64,000 nt of DNA from Sipunculus nudus (taxonomy: Eukaryota; Annelida; Sipuncula; Golfingiida; Sipunculidae): contig CM049308.1 of the NCBI GenBank assembly GCA_026874595.1, positions 78,226,124 to 78,290,123 of the forward strand, written 5' to 3'. The notes beneath the pieces are model-generated. The model did no database searches, had not been told where the DNA came from, and worked only from the letters and a program-made list of their open reading frames with translations. Positions 38,161 to 50,319 of the stretch are shown piece by piece. The translations under genes and the position numbers were made by a program. How positions within the stretch are numbered: the first letter of the stretch is position 1; each line of letters begins with the position of its first letter.

Positions 38161-38231
38161 GATTAAATCTTTGTAGTGCAGCTTCTGTATGTGCCTAGTC
38201 TGTGCACAGTGTCACCAGCTGTGCTTATTGC

Positions 38232-38399
38232 TTAGACAACACAGCCACCACAGGTCTTTTTTATCCAAGGCAGGAAATGGTGGACGTTGCAGAAGAGGCC
38301 AGGTGGACCGACCTGACACACGTCAAATCCCCATGACACAGCGCCAGCCACCACCCAGTGTCCGTTCTGCTCACACATCAGGGGCCCGCCAGAATCTCC
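38232..38399 (-). CDS. protease copy 1 exon 8 (catalytic Ser, stop)
   Basis: 168 nt, acceptor TTTACAG. It encodes [19 protein letters not shown], then AVSWGF and a C-terminus ending KKTCGGCVV with TAA at 38232-38234. Confidence 0.94.
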   Translation of the reverse strand, partial: GDSGGPLMCEQNGHWVVAGAVSWGFDVCQVGPPGLFCNVHHFLPWIKKTCGGCVV

Positions 38400-41300
38400 C
38401 TGTAAATATAGACACATCTAAAGCATTATGAAACAAAATGTAATGTGAAATTATATAATAGAGAGCAAATACGCTCTATTACCTAGATCCGCCCCTTACA
38501 TTTCCATTTCCATATCTTTACTTTCCACACGTTGCTTAGGAGCTTTGGGCGATATCGTGAGAAAAGATAACCTGTGCCAATTTCTTTGATAGCGGTAATG
38601 TTCATATTGTCATATCACAAAGGCCAAATTCGGCCACTGAAAAAAAGGAAAATGCCACTTAAGTCGACGCTAAACTGTTAATGCACATGCTTTAGTAAAC
38701 AAATATACTGCGGAAATGTTTTAAATGAAAATAGGTAATACATGATCCTGTAGAATCATTTCAAGGGGTGTTTGAAAAGAAATATAAGTACTACGCGTGG
38801 TTGTTATGCTGCCCTCAGCCGATAAAGTTATACAACTCAAACACAAATTACATTGCAAATCCTGCTGCTGTCCTCTCCATGCGCACACAGTGTGGTACCA
38901 GCTGCTAACACTTTTCTGAGGTGTTCGGGATCGTCCTCCTTTGTTGTGTTTGCTTTCATGGCGTGGTGCGTCCACTCAGACAAGCACTTGGACGAAGGGA
39001 CGATATAAGCCTCGTTCTCCTGCAACATCTCACCTGACCCCCCTGCAGGACAGTCACGTATAATTATCAAAAAATTGAATGTATTCTCATGCATTCAAGG
39101 TGCAGGTTTTGTAAAGTTGTCATTATTATGATATTTAAAAGATGCCTGGACGCAGTTATTCATTGCTCACGCGTGTTATATATTTCAATATGTGCGTTTT
39201 GGGTTTTGGCGGATGACAAATTTAAGCTTACACAAACAGTATTTGAAAAGCTATAAGTCATCTTAAGACTTTTATCAACGGCTTGACAATCATTTTCTTT
39301 TTTAAAAGCATAGCATTAGGGAAACAACAAAGACTTTTGCATAGATAACGTTCTGAGAGGTAGAAGGTAAAATATGAAAAATATAAGACGATTTGATGAT
39401 AGCTCTAGGTAGCAGAAAGTTGACTGTTGTTGTAAACTACCTTTCGTCCGTGGCTTTGATTGAAACTTAAAAACCTTAAAAATCTCATTTGAGCACGCCT
39501 GGTACACCATTTTCCTTTAATATTTTCTCAAAATGTGAGAAAATTCCACTTAGGGTAATTTCTCCAGAATCAAGATAGACTGATTTCGTTAGGAAAACAC
39601 ATCTGATTGAGATATGTGTAGGCGACAGACATAACATTCCTCATACCCCGTCCATGTGGTTTCCATTCTGTTGGAGTCTGCGGACGTGATTTTTTTGCTG
39701 TTCATCAACTTCGAGAAAAATGCATTGAACCGCAGCAATATCTCTACCCGAAATTCGCAAAACTGGCCGATGCGTTCGACACCTTTAGCTGGGATGAGCT
39801 CTCGAAAATCTTAGAAAAGTTTGATTGTTGGAAAAAGATTTATCATTATTGTCTGTCAATTCACACCGGAACGATAGCCCTTGATCTCGATGACAGAAGA
39901 CCATCAAAAACATTATCTTTGACAAATGATGTAGAACAAGTCTGTGTTCTTGCCCTCAGATCGATGTTTTTCGGCTGTGCTTAAACATGCTCTCAGAGAG
40001 CAATTCATGGGCATCAACATCAGTTTCACGTCCGATGGGTTGCTGTTCAACTCAAGGCATCTGCATGGCATTATCTGTGATGAGAGACCGTTCATTGAAG
40101 GATATTGCTGCCAACCGGCTCGCACCGCCTAATCTCCAAATAGGCTTAAATCAGCCGAGGAGCACAGAATCGGCTCGGCTCGCAGGAGACCAGAGCAACC
40201 AGCGCCCAGAGCACCGCACGAGGTACTCAACCTGTGGAAAAGAATTCCTGCCTGGATTGGTCTAATTTCGAGCCCATCGCATCGAACAAACCACTAGAGA
40301 TATGCTAGTCCTCTTTGCACACGAAGGGCAAACGATATAGCCGCATTACGGGAGCGTCATCGAAACAGCTAATAAAAAACGGTACGATTGACACCGATCG
40401 TGTATTGGTTTGAGTCAATAGGTATCCGTCAGCGTGAATAGGGCTAGCGTAGTGAGTAACCCATCCAGCGGAAACTTTTTTTTAGCAAAAAGTTTCCATA
40501 ATGGGAAATTTTAGATATCAAATTGGAAAATCATATTTCGTGATAAACTTACAATTCTGTTGTGAAACAACTAAAATAATTTGGTATAAAAACTGGTATT
40601 AATCTTGCTATGATTAGTTTTGTATGGGTTTTTATCTAACATTACTATTGATTTATAGACAGGAAGCGTCGAAGTTTCAAGTTAAAAGAATGAAGATAAT
40701 AAAACTAAATTACTTACACGGATAATCGGCGTCTGAAAAAAAAATACACTTCATATGCTTCATTTATATACTTATGCATCAATTTCATGTTTTTATAAAG
40801 AAATAAAAGACAATCTTTTAATATTTTATAAAAATTTAGTGAAGATATTAATCCATATTCTCTCTGAGAACTTAACAATAAAAGATTTAGTGAAGATATT
40901 TATCCATATGCTCTCTTTTAACTTACCACAATCTTTAAAATACTAGGACTAATTCAAAACGATTGTTTTTCCAAATATAATGAGACTTTTATAAAAAAAA
41001 ATTGCCAAATTTACAAAATAATATGGCCAAACAATACCTGTATTTATTTCTCAGGATTTATCAAATATTTATATTTCTGTGAACGAATCTAGAGATCAGC
41101 GAATAAACAAGCGGGAAATAAAAGAGGTACTGTACTTTATGATTTTTTCTTACCCCAAGACTGTATTCCCCATCCCGTGTGGTAACAGTTTGTATAAGGT
41201 TGCAAATCACTCTCAGGTAGACATATTGGCCTGATGTAGTCGTTAAACGTCACGGGTTCAGCCAGTTCAATCAAGCCAATATCATATTGCACTCTTTATA

Positions 41301-44159
41301 AGAAAAACAGACAACAAACAAGAGCTGTTGCTTAAAAAGTAATTACAAATGTCCAGTCTTCATATACAACTTTAGGATAAATCCACACGTTTTCTCCAAT
41401 ATGGAATAGTGTAATTTCATTTTGTTAGCGGTATTATATAGCAAGTTCCAGTCACACGTCCTCGTCTCATGGTAATCACGAATACATGTGCCTAACGGTA
41501 CAAAAGACGCCCCCGGCATTGTTATCGTTCCATTCAATGTTCCCCTTAATCTCTACCCTCGATGTAATCCCATCTTCACCAACAATTCATTTGGTCTAAA
41601 TATAAGCGGGACAGCGTATTCGTTCTGTAGGCCGAGCCATAGAGATTTATATTAAAATTAAATGAATTAAAAAGGAATTATATTTTATAGTTTTCATTTT
41701 AGCCAACGGTGCTGTCTGTGTGGATGTTTTCCCCAAGACTGTGTGCCTGAGTGAGCCATTATTTTTTTTTATTAACTATTATGTTCGGTGTCCTCGATAT
41801 CGTAATATAAAAATGATGAAAATATGTTTGATATAACTGTTTTAAAACAAACCCTGAAAATGGATTCAGTATTTCCATGCAGCTATAACACATACCAATC
41901 GAGCCGTTTGTAATCCCACCCAAATAATTAATATAACACGTTTTTCCGTGCTTCGATAGATGGTGGGGAACATTTGTGCCATAAGACGAGTACATATGCA
42001 CGTTTTACAATTTGTCGCAAAGTGACAGGACCTACATATATGGACTTATGTGCTTCCCTACCGCGAAAGTAAAAAGCACACCACATGGACCAGTCAATGC
42101 ACCTAAATTTCCCAGCAATAGGTTGTCACTGAATTGGCGTCGACAATATTCTTGTACGGGATGACGAATTTAAAATGTTGTAAATCATTTGTCAACTCAC
42201 GATAGTACTGGAGAAGTGGATATTTTTGCGGACTCACGCTTTAATGGTGGTACTGCTGAACTCAAAATTTTCGTGGGGTTTGAAACTCGCTATTTTCTTG
42301 AACTGTCTGTGAGGTTCTTCCTGACGCAGGTCAGTGCTCCCGAGTATGACAAGCATAAGTACAGGTAGGCTACAAGTATTACACATCAGAATCATCGATG
42401 TCGCTTAGCAGCAGCCACAAAAATATCAAACAACGAAAGTGATATACGACATTAATGAGATAAATCCAGATTAATTTACAGTTAGTGTAATAAACATCAA
42501 CAACAACAGCACAGAACCGTAGAAACATTTGAATAAAGAATATACAAAATTAAAGGAAAGTGAAGTCATTACTTCAAAAGTAAAAATATTAATTTCAATA
42601 TTATATGATACAGTGAACTAAAATATTCAGGAACAAATCGTTTAAAACCGCATGGGACAATGTAGGTAAAAAATGATTATGATTTATGAACATTACTGAA
42701 TTCGGTTAAGGGGGGGGGGGGGTGTACATGGATGCGGTAACTGCTGGTCGTATGGCTTCCTACGTGTGATTCTGGGTATCACGTTTTGTAAGCTTACCGA
42801 TCGACAAGACAATGGGCTGCAGTTAGCACCCATTTTGGATGTATCAGAGCGCCACCACACACGTGGTAATTGAAATCTTCGTCCCCCTCAGACAGAGACA
42901 CCTATACATTAACAATGTAAACTCAGGTTATTAAGCAAAGCTTAGTACACAGTCAGAATGTTTGTATCTGGCTCTACACAATCCATTATAAATTTATTTA
43001 ACTCAAGCACGACTCTCCAGTTGGTTAAAGGTGTATGCACGATTCAGCGGTTCCACGGTTTATTGTAAAACTATTGTTGTCTTTATTAATTGCATCATGT
43101 TTAATTTATTGTCATATATTTCAAAACATCTATTCAAAACAGAGATAGCAATAACAGTGTAAGGCCACCTTTAAATATTGATAAACCCGCACCAATAATA
43201 CAAATAGCCCCTAAAATAAACTATAATTATATACTTCAAACAAGTATAAATACCATCCAAGGCCAGCGCATGGGATCCTCCACATCTTGACCGCCAAGTA
43301 ACCTTCGTTCTATAGTGTCTTCTACGTTCTTTTGGACACCACAACTATCCAGTGAAGCCGTGGCTGATAAAAGGATATATTGTCAAAAACTTAAACCATT
43401 TTAATAACTCACTTGTCCGTGATGGATGCCAAAGGAAACATGGCCTAGCTTAAAGACCAAGGGTTTAGTCAAGTTTTACATCACGTTCAGTTACGGGATT
43501 TCCCCCCTACATATTTGAACAGATTTAGTTATACACAAACGAGCGGACAGCAAGGCACTGGTTTGCTCTTTCTGTTATGAACACGAATACTTTAATTTAT
43601 TAATACCAGAACACTAGAACAGAGATACAGCGAAACCCTTAGAAGCCCATCGTTATATAACGATCACCTCGCAATTACGACCTAAAGATTTGTTCTCCGT
43701 AAACAGTAAGTCTTTGTAATACAGGAGACAATGACCTGGCAATGGTTCACTGTCCAGTTTTGTTAGTGTTTATACCTGTGTCATATACCATACTTACTAG
43801 AATCTGATAACTTCTATCCCTACATCTATCTCAATCTCGCAAGAAAACAAAATTATACACTCGATTGATCATATTCCTAAAACGTCTATGAAATTGACCA
43901 TAATATTTCCTTTAGAATTTTTTTCAGGAGCTGGTTAATTTGTCCACGAGTGGTTGAAACTATTGAACTTTTTTAATCTTATTTAGTGTTAGAGGTGTCA
44001 ATAAAGTATTCGACTTTTATACTATAGCAAGACAAGATATTCCATCCACTAGGAGTGCAGTACAACATGTCAGGGCTAAGATATGTAGAATGTCTTACCA
44101 GGCTCTGTAGTGTAGAAACAAACAACCAACAGGCAAAGCGCTGCTAGGCCGGACGCCAT
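38232..44159 (-). CDS. secreted chymotrypsin-fold (S1A) serine protease, copy 1, complete
   Basis: Eight exons on the minus strand (44159-44099, 43363-43254, 42901-42798, 42369-42238, 41293-41154, 40732-40718, 39042-38852, 38399-38232) join in frame to 306 residues. Residues 1-20 form a signal peptide ([20 protein letters not shown]). A pro-region with an unpaired-type Cys28 precedes the activation site RR|LLGG (cleavage after Arg41). The catalytic residues are His87 (LTAAHC), Asp140 (YDIGLIEL) and Ser254 (GDSGGP). The residue equivalent to chymotrypsin 189 is Arg248 (SSRICNGDSGG). The positions equivalent to 216 and 226 are both Gly, so the S1 pocket is not blocked there. A long loop (residues 208-238) separates Cys207 and Cys240 and contains one NTT glycosylation sequon. 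The product should be a secreted zymogen. Its substrate is not predictable. It is a tandem paralogue of the gene at 58011-62826. Introns contain LINE debris. Confidence 0.93.
38852..39042 (-). CDS. protease copy 1 exon 7
   Basis: 191 nt, acceptor CTGCAG, donor AAT|GTAATT. It encodes [19 protein letters not shown], then a long polar loop, and ends in [10 protein letters not shown], the lead-in to the catalytic Ser motif. Confidence 0.92.
39685..40290 (+). pseudogene. LINE reverse transcriptase fragment in protease copy 1 intron 6
   Basis: An open stretch at 39685-39983 reads [20 protein letters not shown], then [28 protein letters not shown] and [13 protein letters not shown]. It matches the LINE RT pattern 'RQLQEKC...FIDLTKAFDTVSREGLWKIL...VTNGVKQGCVLAP'. 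The catalytic Asp of the 'FID' motif is Ala here and a TAA interrupts at 39981. Further down, YSTCGKEF at about 40225-40250 resembles the C-terminal zinc-finger end of such proteins. It is an antisense insertion relative to the protease. Confidence 0.75.
40718..40732 (-). CDS. protease copy 1 exon 6 (15-nt microexon)
   Basis: Between TTTTTCAG and GTAAGT lie only 15 nt, giving (split D)-A-D-Y-P-(split W). It is needed to connect exons 5 and 7, and keeps phase 1 at both ends. A 15-nt counterpart with its own splice sites exists in copy 2 at 60731-60745, which supports it as a real exon. Confidence 0.82.
41154..41293 (-). CDS. protease copy 1 exon 5 (catalytic Asp)
   Basis: 140 nt, acceptor ATAAAG, donor TGG G|GTAAG. 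It encodes [14 protein letters not shown] with the catalytic Asp140, then IRPICLP and [11 protein letters not shown]. Confidence 0.93.
42238..42369 (-). CDS. protease copy 1 exon 4
   Basis: 132 nt, acceptor TTGTAG, donor GC|GTGAGT. It encodes [20 protein letters not shown] and the following [15 protein letters not shown]. This is the usual inter-catalytic segment leading to the Asp exon. Confidence 0.9.
42709..42722. repeat. G13 homopolymer in protease intron 3
   Basis: A run of about 13 G, in the intron between protease exons 3 and 4. Copy 2 has only a short GGGACGGGGG remnant at the equivalent site (about 62632). Confidence 0.85.
42798..42901 (-). CDS. protease copy 1 exon 3 (catalytic His)
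   Basis: 104 nt, acceptor GTATAG, donor CG|GTAAGC. It encodes [14 protein letters not shown], then [17 protein letters not shown] with the catalytic His87, and ends in a split Arg codon. Confidence 0.93.
43254..43363 (-). CDS. protease copy 1 exon 2 (pro-region and activation site)
   Basis: 110 nt, acceptor TTATCAG, donor ATG|GTATTT. It encodes the pro-peptide with DSCGVQ, then [19 protein letters not shown]. The cleavage motif is the usual basic residue followed by a hydrophobic pair and GG. Confidence 0.88.
44099..44159 (-). CDS. protease copy 1 exon 1 (signal peptide)
   Basis: 61 nt from ATG to TG|GTAAGA. It encodes 20 residues of a hydrophobic signal peptide and ends in phase 1. The start is chosen because a TATA-like box lies about 60 bases upstream and the sequence after this ATG is a typical signal peptide. 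Confidence 0.88.
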
Positions 44160-44216
44160 GTCTCGATGCTTTGATGGAGATACCTCACTGTGGTCATAGA
44201 GAGAGAACTGCATGAG

Positions 44217-44223
44217 TTATATA
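44217..44223 (-). promoter_or_regulatory. TATA-like box of protease copy 1
   Basis: On the minus strand TATATAA lies 58 bases before the start codon, followed by a CT-rich stretch where transcription could begin about 30 bases downstream. This implies a short 5' UTR. Confidence 0.55.
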
Positions 44224-44230
44224 GATAATG

Positions 44231-44597
44231 GGATGTCTGGGAACGACGATTATTTTCTCATTACAAGAAAAAAAAAGATCATGTACATTGCCTCAGCTTC
44301 GGCTTATTAGGTACTAAAATATGTGATGTGTATGTGACGCAAACTCACGAAGTTCATAATATTCCAATATTTCTTGCTGCTTGGATGGTCTGAATGCGTG
44401 TGCGTGTGTGCGTGAGAGAGAGAGAGAGAGACTATTATAGTTTTGGTCGTTTTTAAAAGGAAGAATGGTTTGCTTTTGTTTGATAGATGAAAAAAATATG
44501 ATTTCAACTATGACCATGACAAAACTGCACATGGTTTCAATGTCCCATGTTTCTTCCATTGTTTGACATCTCCCAGCTAAAGAAGTTTGAAGCAAAA
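44231..44597. other. upstream region of protease copy 1
   Basis: Includes a short (AG)n run at 44414-44430. No other element recognised. It may hold the promoter-distal control region. Confidence 0.45.
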
Positions 44598-46100
44598 ACA
44601 AGTGGCCCATAGATCATGAAGCTCAGCTGAATTCAAGGATCCTTGAACAATGGGTAGAATAACTTCGAGAATTTTCAAAATCTAATCATCCATTTTTGCC
44701 AACAGTCCTTAGATAATAAGTTATTTTATTTAGGGTTTCCAGGAAGATTTTATCAGGAACTCCCTAAATACGAGGTCAGATGTTCCAACGTCCAACTGCT
44801 ACGACTTGTGTGTATCTGACTTACAGGTAATCAAATAATTTTTAGGTCATATAGCTCCTAGAATATAGGTCACAATGACCTTATTTGAGATTTCCAAGAA
44901 GGGACCTCCCTGGATCTTCATTTAAATTAGAATTTGCTGGGACAAACAATAAAAAATGTGAAACTTTTTCTTACAGGGTGCTCAAATCATGCCCTGTCTC
45001 ACATCTTGCAGGATATAGACCTTATTTCAGATGTCAAAGGAGACTTTACAATGACCCCTCTTTACATTAGATAAGAAGTTTCAGTCCTGCTTGTCTAATC
45101 ATAATTTGTTTCCCAGAATGTAGGTCACCATGACATACTTCAGATTTCCAAAAAGATTTGCCTAGGACCTCCCTGGATGTACAGTTAGAATTTTCTAGGT
45201 CTAATAAAAAGGTTTGTGCCCTGTTACCGGCCGGACTACTTCATTTGAAGGTGTCAAAATTAAGGGAAATGCGTCAAAATAAGGCAAAATAAAGGTCGTG
45301 GGATCAGTCTTCAGACACTGATGAAACACAGGAGATTTTCCCAAAACTCCATGAATGTTGCGTAAAAAGAGTTTAGGCCGAACGGATACAAGTTGTGCCC
45401 GCCCTAACTGTCTTGGTGTTAATAATCATATTATCATTTAAGTAATATATTATAATCATATTTGGCCAGCTGCTTGCAAAATGTGGGTTAGAATGACCCA
45501 GTTTCATGCTCCAAATGTGATTTGTTTAGTACCTCTCGGGATGTTTGTAAGAATATTCTAGGCTTAATAGATACGATTTTAACCAATCTGACTTTCAAGG
45601 AGTTCAAAATCATGGCCAGTCGCTCATAGAATATAGGTCAGCATGACCTAATTTCAGGTTTTCAACCATATTTACTCAGAACTTAACTGGTTGTTCCGTT
45701 AGAAGATTCCAAGCCTTTGTGCCCTGTCTGACTGTCTGGCTGCTCATAATTTTATTTTTTGACAGATGCTCGCAGAATAGGTCACCATGACCTATTTTCA
45801 TGTTTCCACAGAGATCTGCCCTGGATGTACAGTAGAAGTTTCTTTGCCTAACGGTTACAGTTTCTGCCCTGCTTACGGCCAGACCACTTCATTTGAGGAT
45901 CTGGAAAATAGAGATAAAATCAGTCCTCAGGAACGGATGAAACACTGAATGATCAATATGCATGGAAAGAATTGTGGCAATCAATGTATTAATAATGCAG
46001 ATACTAATTTTGTATCAAATTTTTAATTATTCTCGGGGTACAAACAGGTCCCATAGCTCGGAGTATATAGTTACATACCTAATGTCAGGTTTTCGAGCCG
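44598..46100 (-). mobile_element. AGCTGAGC-family element, inverted, with tandem modules
   Basis: The 3' terminus on the minus strand (44598-44630) reads TTCAGCTGAGC, then a degraded TCATGATCTATGGGCCAC hairpin, then TTGTT. To its right, modules repeat 'gctc(c/a)tagaatataggtca' with 'atgacct' at about 44849, 45110, 45620 and 45767. The far (5') end is not clear. Confidence 0.55.
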
Positions 46101-46988
46101 ATCAGTCATTAAAGAGTGGTTGAATAAATGGTATACTGATGAATTTGGGGGAAAAATAAGTCTGTATTTTCAGCAATTATCAGAATATGAGAGCAATGCA
46201 ATTGTTCACTCATATATGGCATATAAACATATGACTATCAATTACTGCTTTTGGAAAATACAGTTTAGACACACGATGGCAGACATACGTTTGATCCAGA
46301 ACTAATTTGATTTTTTTGGTGAAGTTTTTATATTCAACGACTAACAATGACTGGTGCGATGGATTATTAATGCGATATTAACAACTGCTGTTATCGAATT
46401 ATGTGCCCATTTAGTAATATTACAGTGAACAACCCCATAAACATCAGCTATTATGGCTATTTGGAGTACAATAATGTCGTCCTTAGAAATTAAGGATAGT
46501 CCAGGGAAAATGTATATTCTGATAACCTATGGGGACTTTTCTCAGGGAATTAATATTTCTTTTCTGTATATAGCATCTGTTATTCAATTTCCCATATTTG
46601 ATTTGGTCGATAAAAGACCCCCCCCCCTCCGCCCTAATAACGAGGTCGGTTGTTATGTTAACATTTTATAAAAAAATGGCGGAAAAATGTAATTCTTATA
46701 ATGCGGTGTATAGATCTATATAATTACGCAATCATCCGAATACAAGAATCATTCAATTTACATGCACATATGGCGAATGTTACAAATTGCTCAATTACTG
46801 CTTTTGAAGATACAGTTTAAACACAAGCGGTGACAGACACGTACGTTTGATGCAGAACTTATTTAAAATTTTTATGAGGATGATGAATATCTAATGATCA
46901 ACAGTGACTACCGGGATGGAATTTTAATGCGATATTAACCACCGGTATTATCGAATTAAATGGCAATAAAGCAATACACAGTGAACAA
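46101..46988. other. intergenic, no gene recognised
   Basis: The segments at about 46130-46400 and 46790-46980 are related ('tactgcttttg(g/a)a', 'acag...ttt...cagaact', 'gcgatattaac'), so this is an old duplicated repeat. A C10 run lies at 46618-46627. Confidence 0.5.
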
Positions 46989-47690
46989 CCTCGCCGTGGT
47001 ATGCCGTCTATTTAGAGTGCAATCAGGGCATTCTTAAAAAATCCCAACTGTCCATGAAACCGTTTTGCCGTGAAACATAATTCTTTTGTAAGAAAGAAAT
47101 TTATAACCTGAGTAGCATGGGGGACAAAAAATTGCTCACATAATGCTTGTAAGGGATATACAGGTTCCATCATGTAAAACTTTACGGTGGCATACACGTG
47201 TATATATCAGACATGGGGTCTATTACAGTTGTTCTATTACTATTACTATTACTATTATTTTAAATTTCTGATATTACTATTACTATTACCACATTTTATC
47301 TTCTATTACTATTACTATTACTGGGGTAAAACAACCTCACCCTGGTATGCCGTCTATTTAGAGTGCAATCAGGGCATTCTTAAAAATTCCCAACTGTCCA
47401 TGAAACCGTTTTGACGTGAAAAATAATTCTTTTGTAAGAAAGAAATTTATAACCTGAGTAGCATGGGGGACAAAAATTGCTCACATAATGCTTGTAAGGG
47501 ATATACAGGTTCCATCATGTAAAACTTTACGGTGGCATACACGTGTATATATCAGACATGGGGTCTATTACAGTTGTTCTATTACTATTACTATTACTAT
47601 TATTTTAAATTTCTGATATTACTATTACTATTACCACATTTTATCTTCTATTACTATTACTATTACTGGGGTAACTATTACTATTACTAG
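46989..47690. repeat. near-identical 346-bp tandem duplication
   Basis: The segment starting at 46989 recurs at 47335 (offset 346) with only a few differences. Each unit ends in a (TTACTA)n microsatellite array. Confidence 0.92.
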
Positions 47691-50319
47691 TTCTTAAACT
47701 GATGGGAGGATTCTAGACCTTGCGCAGCCATGAGTGCTATAAACTAGCACTAAAATCACATGTTTAAATAATATTACAAGCACCTATATCATCCAGTTAC
47801 CTACACAATTTTCTTATACTGTGTCTGTCATTTACAAGAAGCCTTATGATACTGGAGATCTTTATTATTTAAGTTTTTTTTTTTAATTCTGTTTCTTTTT
47901 ATATTTCGAAACCTCAGTGATCGTTATTGGGGCGTTTCAAGTCGAAATTGATAATTGTATGAAATCTTGAATACATATAATTTAAAAGCAATCCATTGTA
48001 AAGTCCCTTGCATATGTTAAATATTGATTCATAATTATATGCATACTTGTACATTTTGTATTATTGTCATATATATTTCACATAAATTTATTTTATAGTA
48101 CCTACTTCCGTTTAGATTTAATCTTCTTTCTCATAGATAATAAATAAAGTTTTTCAGTGTAACTAAAAATTTGTCTCTAGAGGAATTATTCATAATTATT
48201 GCATATTTTTATTAAGTAGCAAAGCTGATAATTCAGTCCTTTATGTATATATCAGGAGAGGAATTTATGTAGGGCTGTGTCCTCACTGTCCTGTTTCCCA
48301 ATCCTTATAAATATATCCAATAAAAATACTGTTTACGTCAAGATTCTGGACAGAACCGAACTGGAGACATAAGTACCCCATCTTCTCGGGTGTATATGTT
48401 CATTTGGATGTGATGCCATGTTTTTTTCCATCACATAGTATATCTTGAGAGTGAGCAGAGAGGTGGTAAACTTTACAATAATGGTAGCATTCTTGGAGTT
48501 TATTCTTCAGGCATGCCCTTCCTCATTGCTGCAAAACCAGCATAGGATAATTTTAGCCCTTCCTGGGCTTTAGTATTCGCGTTTACTAATAAAATGCTTA
48601 AAATAAAACGTGATTCCATGTACCGATAGATTTAACTCAGTGCCACCTCTTATCACTAAATAAGAGGGTAATATAGTGGTAAACTAGTTATATGAGTTGC
48701 CGCAAGATGGCGGTACCGATACTAAGTGCGGGAACGTTTGATTTCTCTGTGAGAAGCAACAATTAAGTCATAACTATTTCATGGACTTGGCCAGTCTAGA
48801 TAATTCAGGAATATGGAGAGTGATTTAAACTTACATCAATTTTACAAAACAAATAAGATATTATTTAAATCACTTTCAAAATAAATTTGGTATTAAACAA
48901 TCTTGTACATTAAATTTTGTACAAAACAGGATCTTATTATTGTTTTTATATATTTTTTTTAAATTTCAGATATTAAATAATATAAAATATTAACAGTTAC
49001 TTATATTCTCATATTATATAATCAAATAAATTAATATCGTGAAAAAAATGTTCATTTAATTTTAAAAATATAAATTAACATAATTTGAGATACTGAATGA
49101 AGGTCTGCAAAATTGGTACAATGAAATAACAGACAAGTATTAAAAGAATAGTTTTAAAAGAATAAGTATATAAATTAACTAAATAATACATGTGCCTGCA
49201 GTATGACTCTATCCAAGTGAATGAAGTACTGATATGATCTGAGTTCATAGCATTGTAGCCTTCAATACGTTATGGGTAGTGAAAACACCATAAGCTTATC
49301 ATGAACATTTTGGGTCCGCACTGTATCTGGTTCTATATTATATTTTTCTTGAATGTGTGTTATTGCAATCTGTATGATAAAAATGCAAACTGGCTTGTGA
49401 AAACAAATCTAGGTTCATTTCAGAATATGCATATGGATTGATGGATGTGAGATAATATGTACATGTCACAATATTAATACACTATTTATCTGTCTCAGTC
49501 TTAAGATCAAACATGCCTCTGTTTATCCATGTTTTACGAATCAAAGCTCAGATTGTACCAGATAACTTATTTGGCTGTGCCCTACTCTGTCCGGTACTCT
49601 TATGTAATTAGCACCAATGGTCACCAGCAATGTCGCAGCTGGCCTGTACTTGCCTCAACAATAGCCACATCCTGGGCAATTACTGGACAAGAACTGAGTC
49701 TGTTCAGCATTATTAACTTCTAGGCATTCTGTATTTATGCTTATTGAAGGGCCAATTCCTTTGTGTTGTATAGGCGAGTATTGTGCGCGTTTATGTTTGT
49801 TGTGCGTCTCCATAGAAACGAAGACACATGCCTAAATCGAGTATAGTGCTTATTCATCAGGTACTTGGTTCCGAACATTTATCCCATTTTAGCACTTAAT
49901 GTACGTGTACATGTATATGTATATCTGTATAAACGACAAATAGCTCCATTGTACAATAAATTGAAAACTTTATGTATTTAACATGTATAGGCTTCAGAGC
50001 AAATCAGTATGGAAAAACATATGTTAATTTATATTTATATTGCGACCCTGATGTATTACAGGTATATCATGATGGATGTGATACGCCATTAACTAAATGT
50101 AATACAAATAAAATTGAACTCGCAAAGAATGAATGCAAATATTGTGAAACCATTAAATGTATACCATATACAACTTACATTTTCATAAGCCGATATTAAA
50201 ATTTCGACTGACACGCCGATTGAGAAAAAATAAATCATACAAATCATCGTATTGTATGAAAATGTAATTATTATGATTTTTTTGGTTAATTTGTTCAAAA
50301 ATACTGACAGTAAGGACGC
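47691..50319. other. AT-rich intergenic sequence
   Basis: No conserved frame, RNA gene or repeat recognised. Confidence 0.45.

Larger units (their letters stand above)
28305..43130. repeat. tandem segmental duplication, unit 1
   Basis: This block and 51830-63030 are collinear. Shared landmarks are the ACATGATTTCTTGAATTCT border sequence, CPSF2 exon E, a CCCCACAGGTGTCAGCTCAG stretch (32.09 and 54.43 kb), the protease 3' flank, all protease exons 3-8 and their introns. Unit 1 additionally contains CPSF2 exon F, the element at 33825-34829 and the element at 35152-37300. The offset of homologous points is about 24.1 kb at exon E and about 19.8-20.0 kb across the protease. Confidence 0.85.

Noticed and set aside
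38189-38431. Plus-strand open frame of 80 residues
   Set aside because: It is the antisense shadow of protease exon 8.
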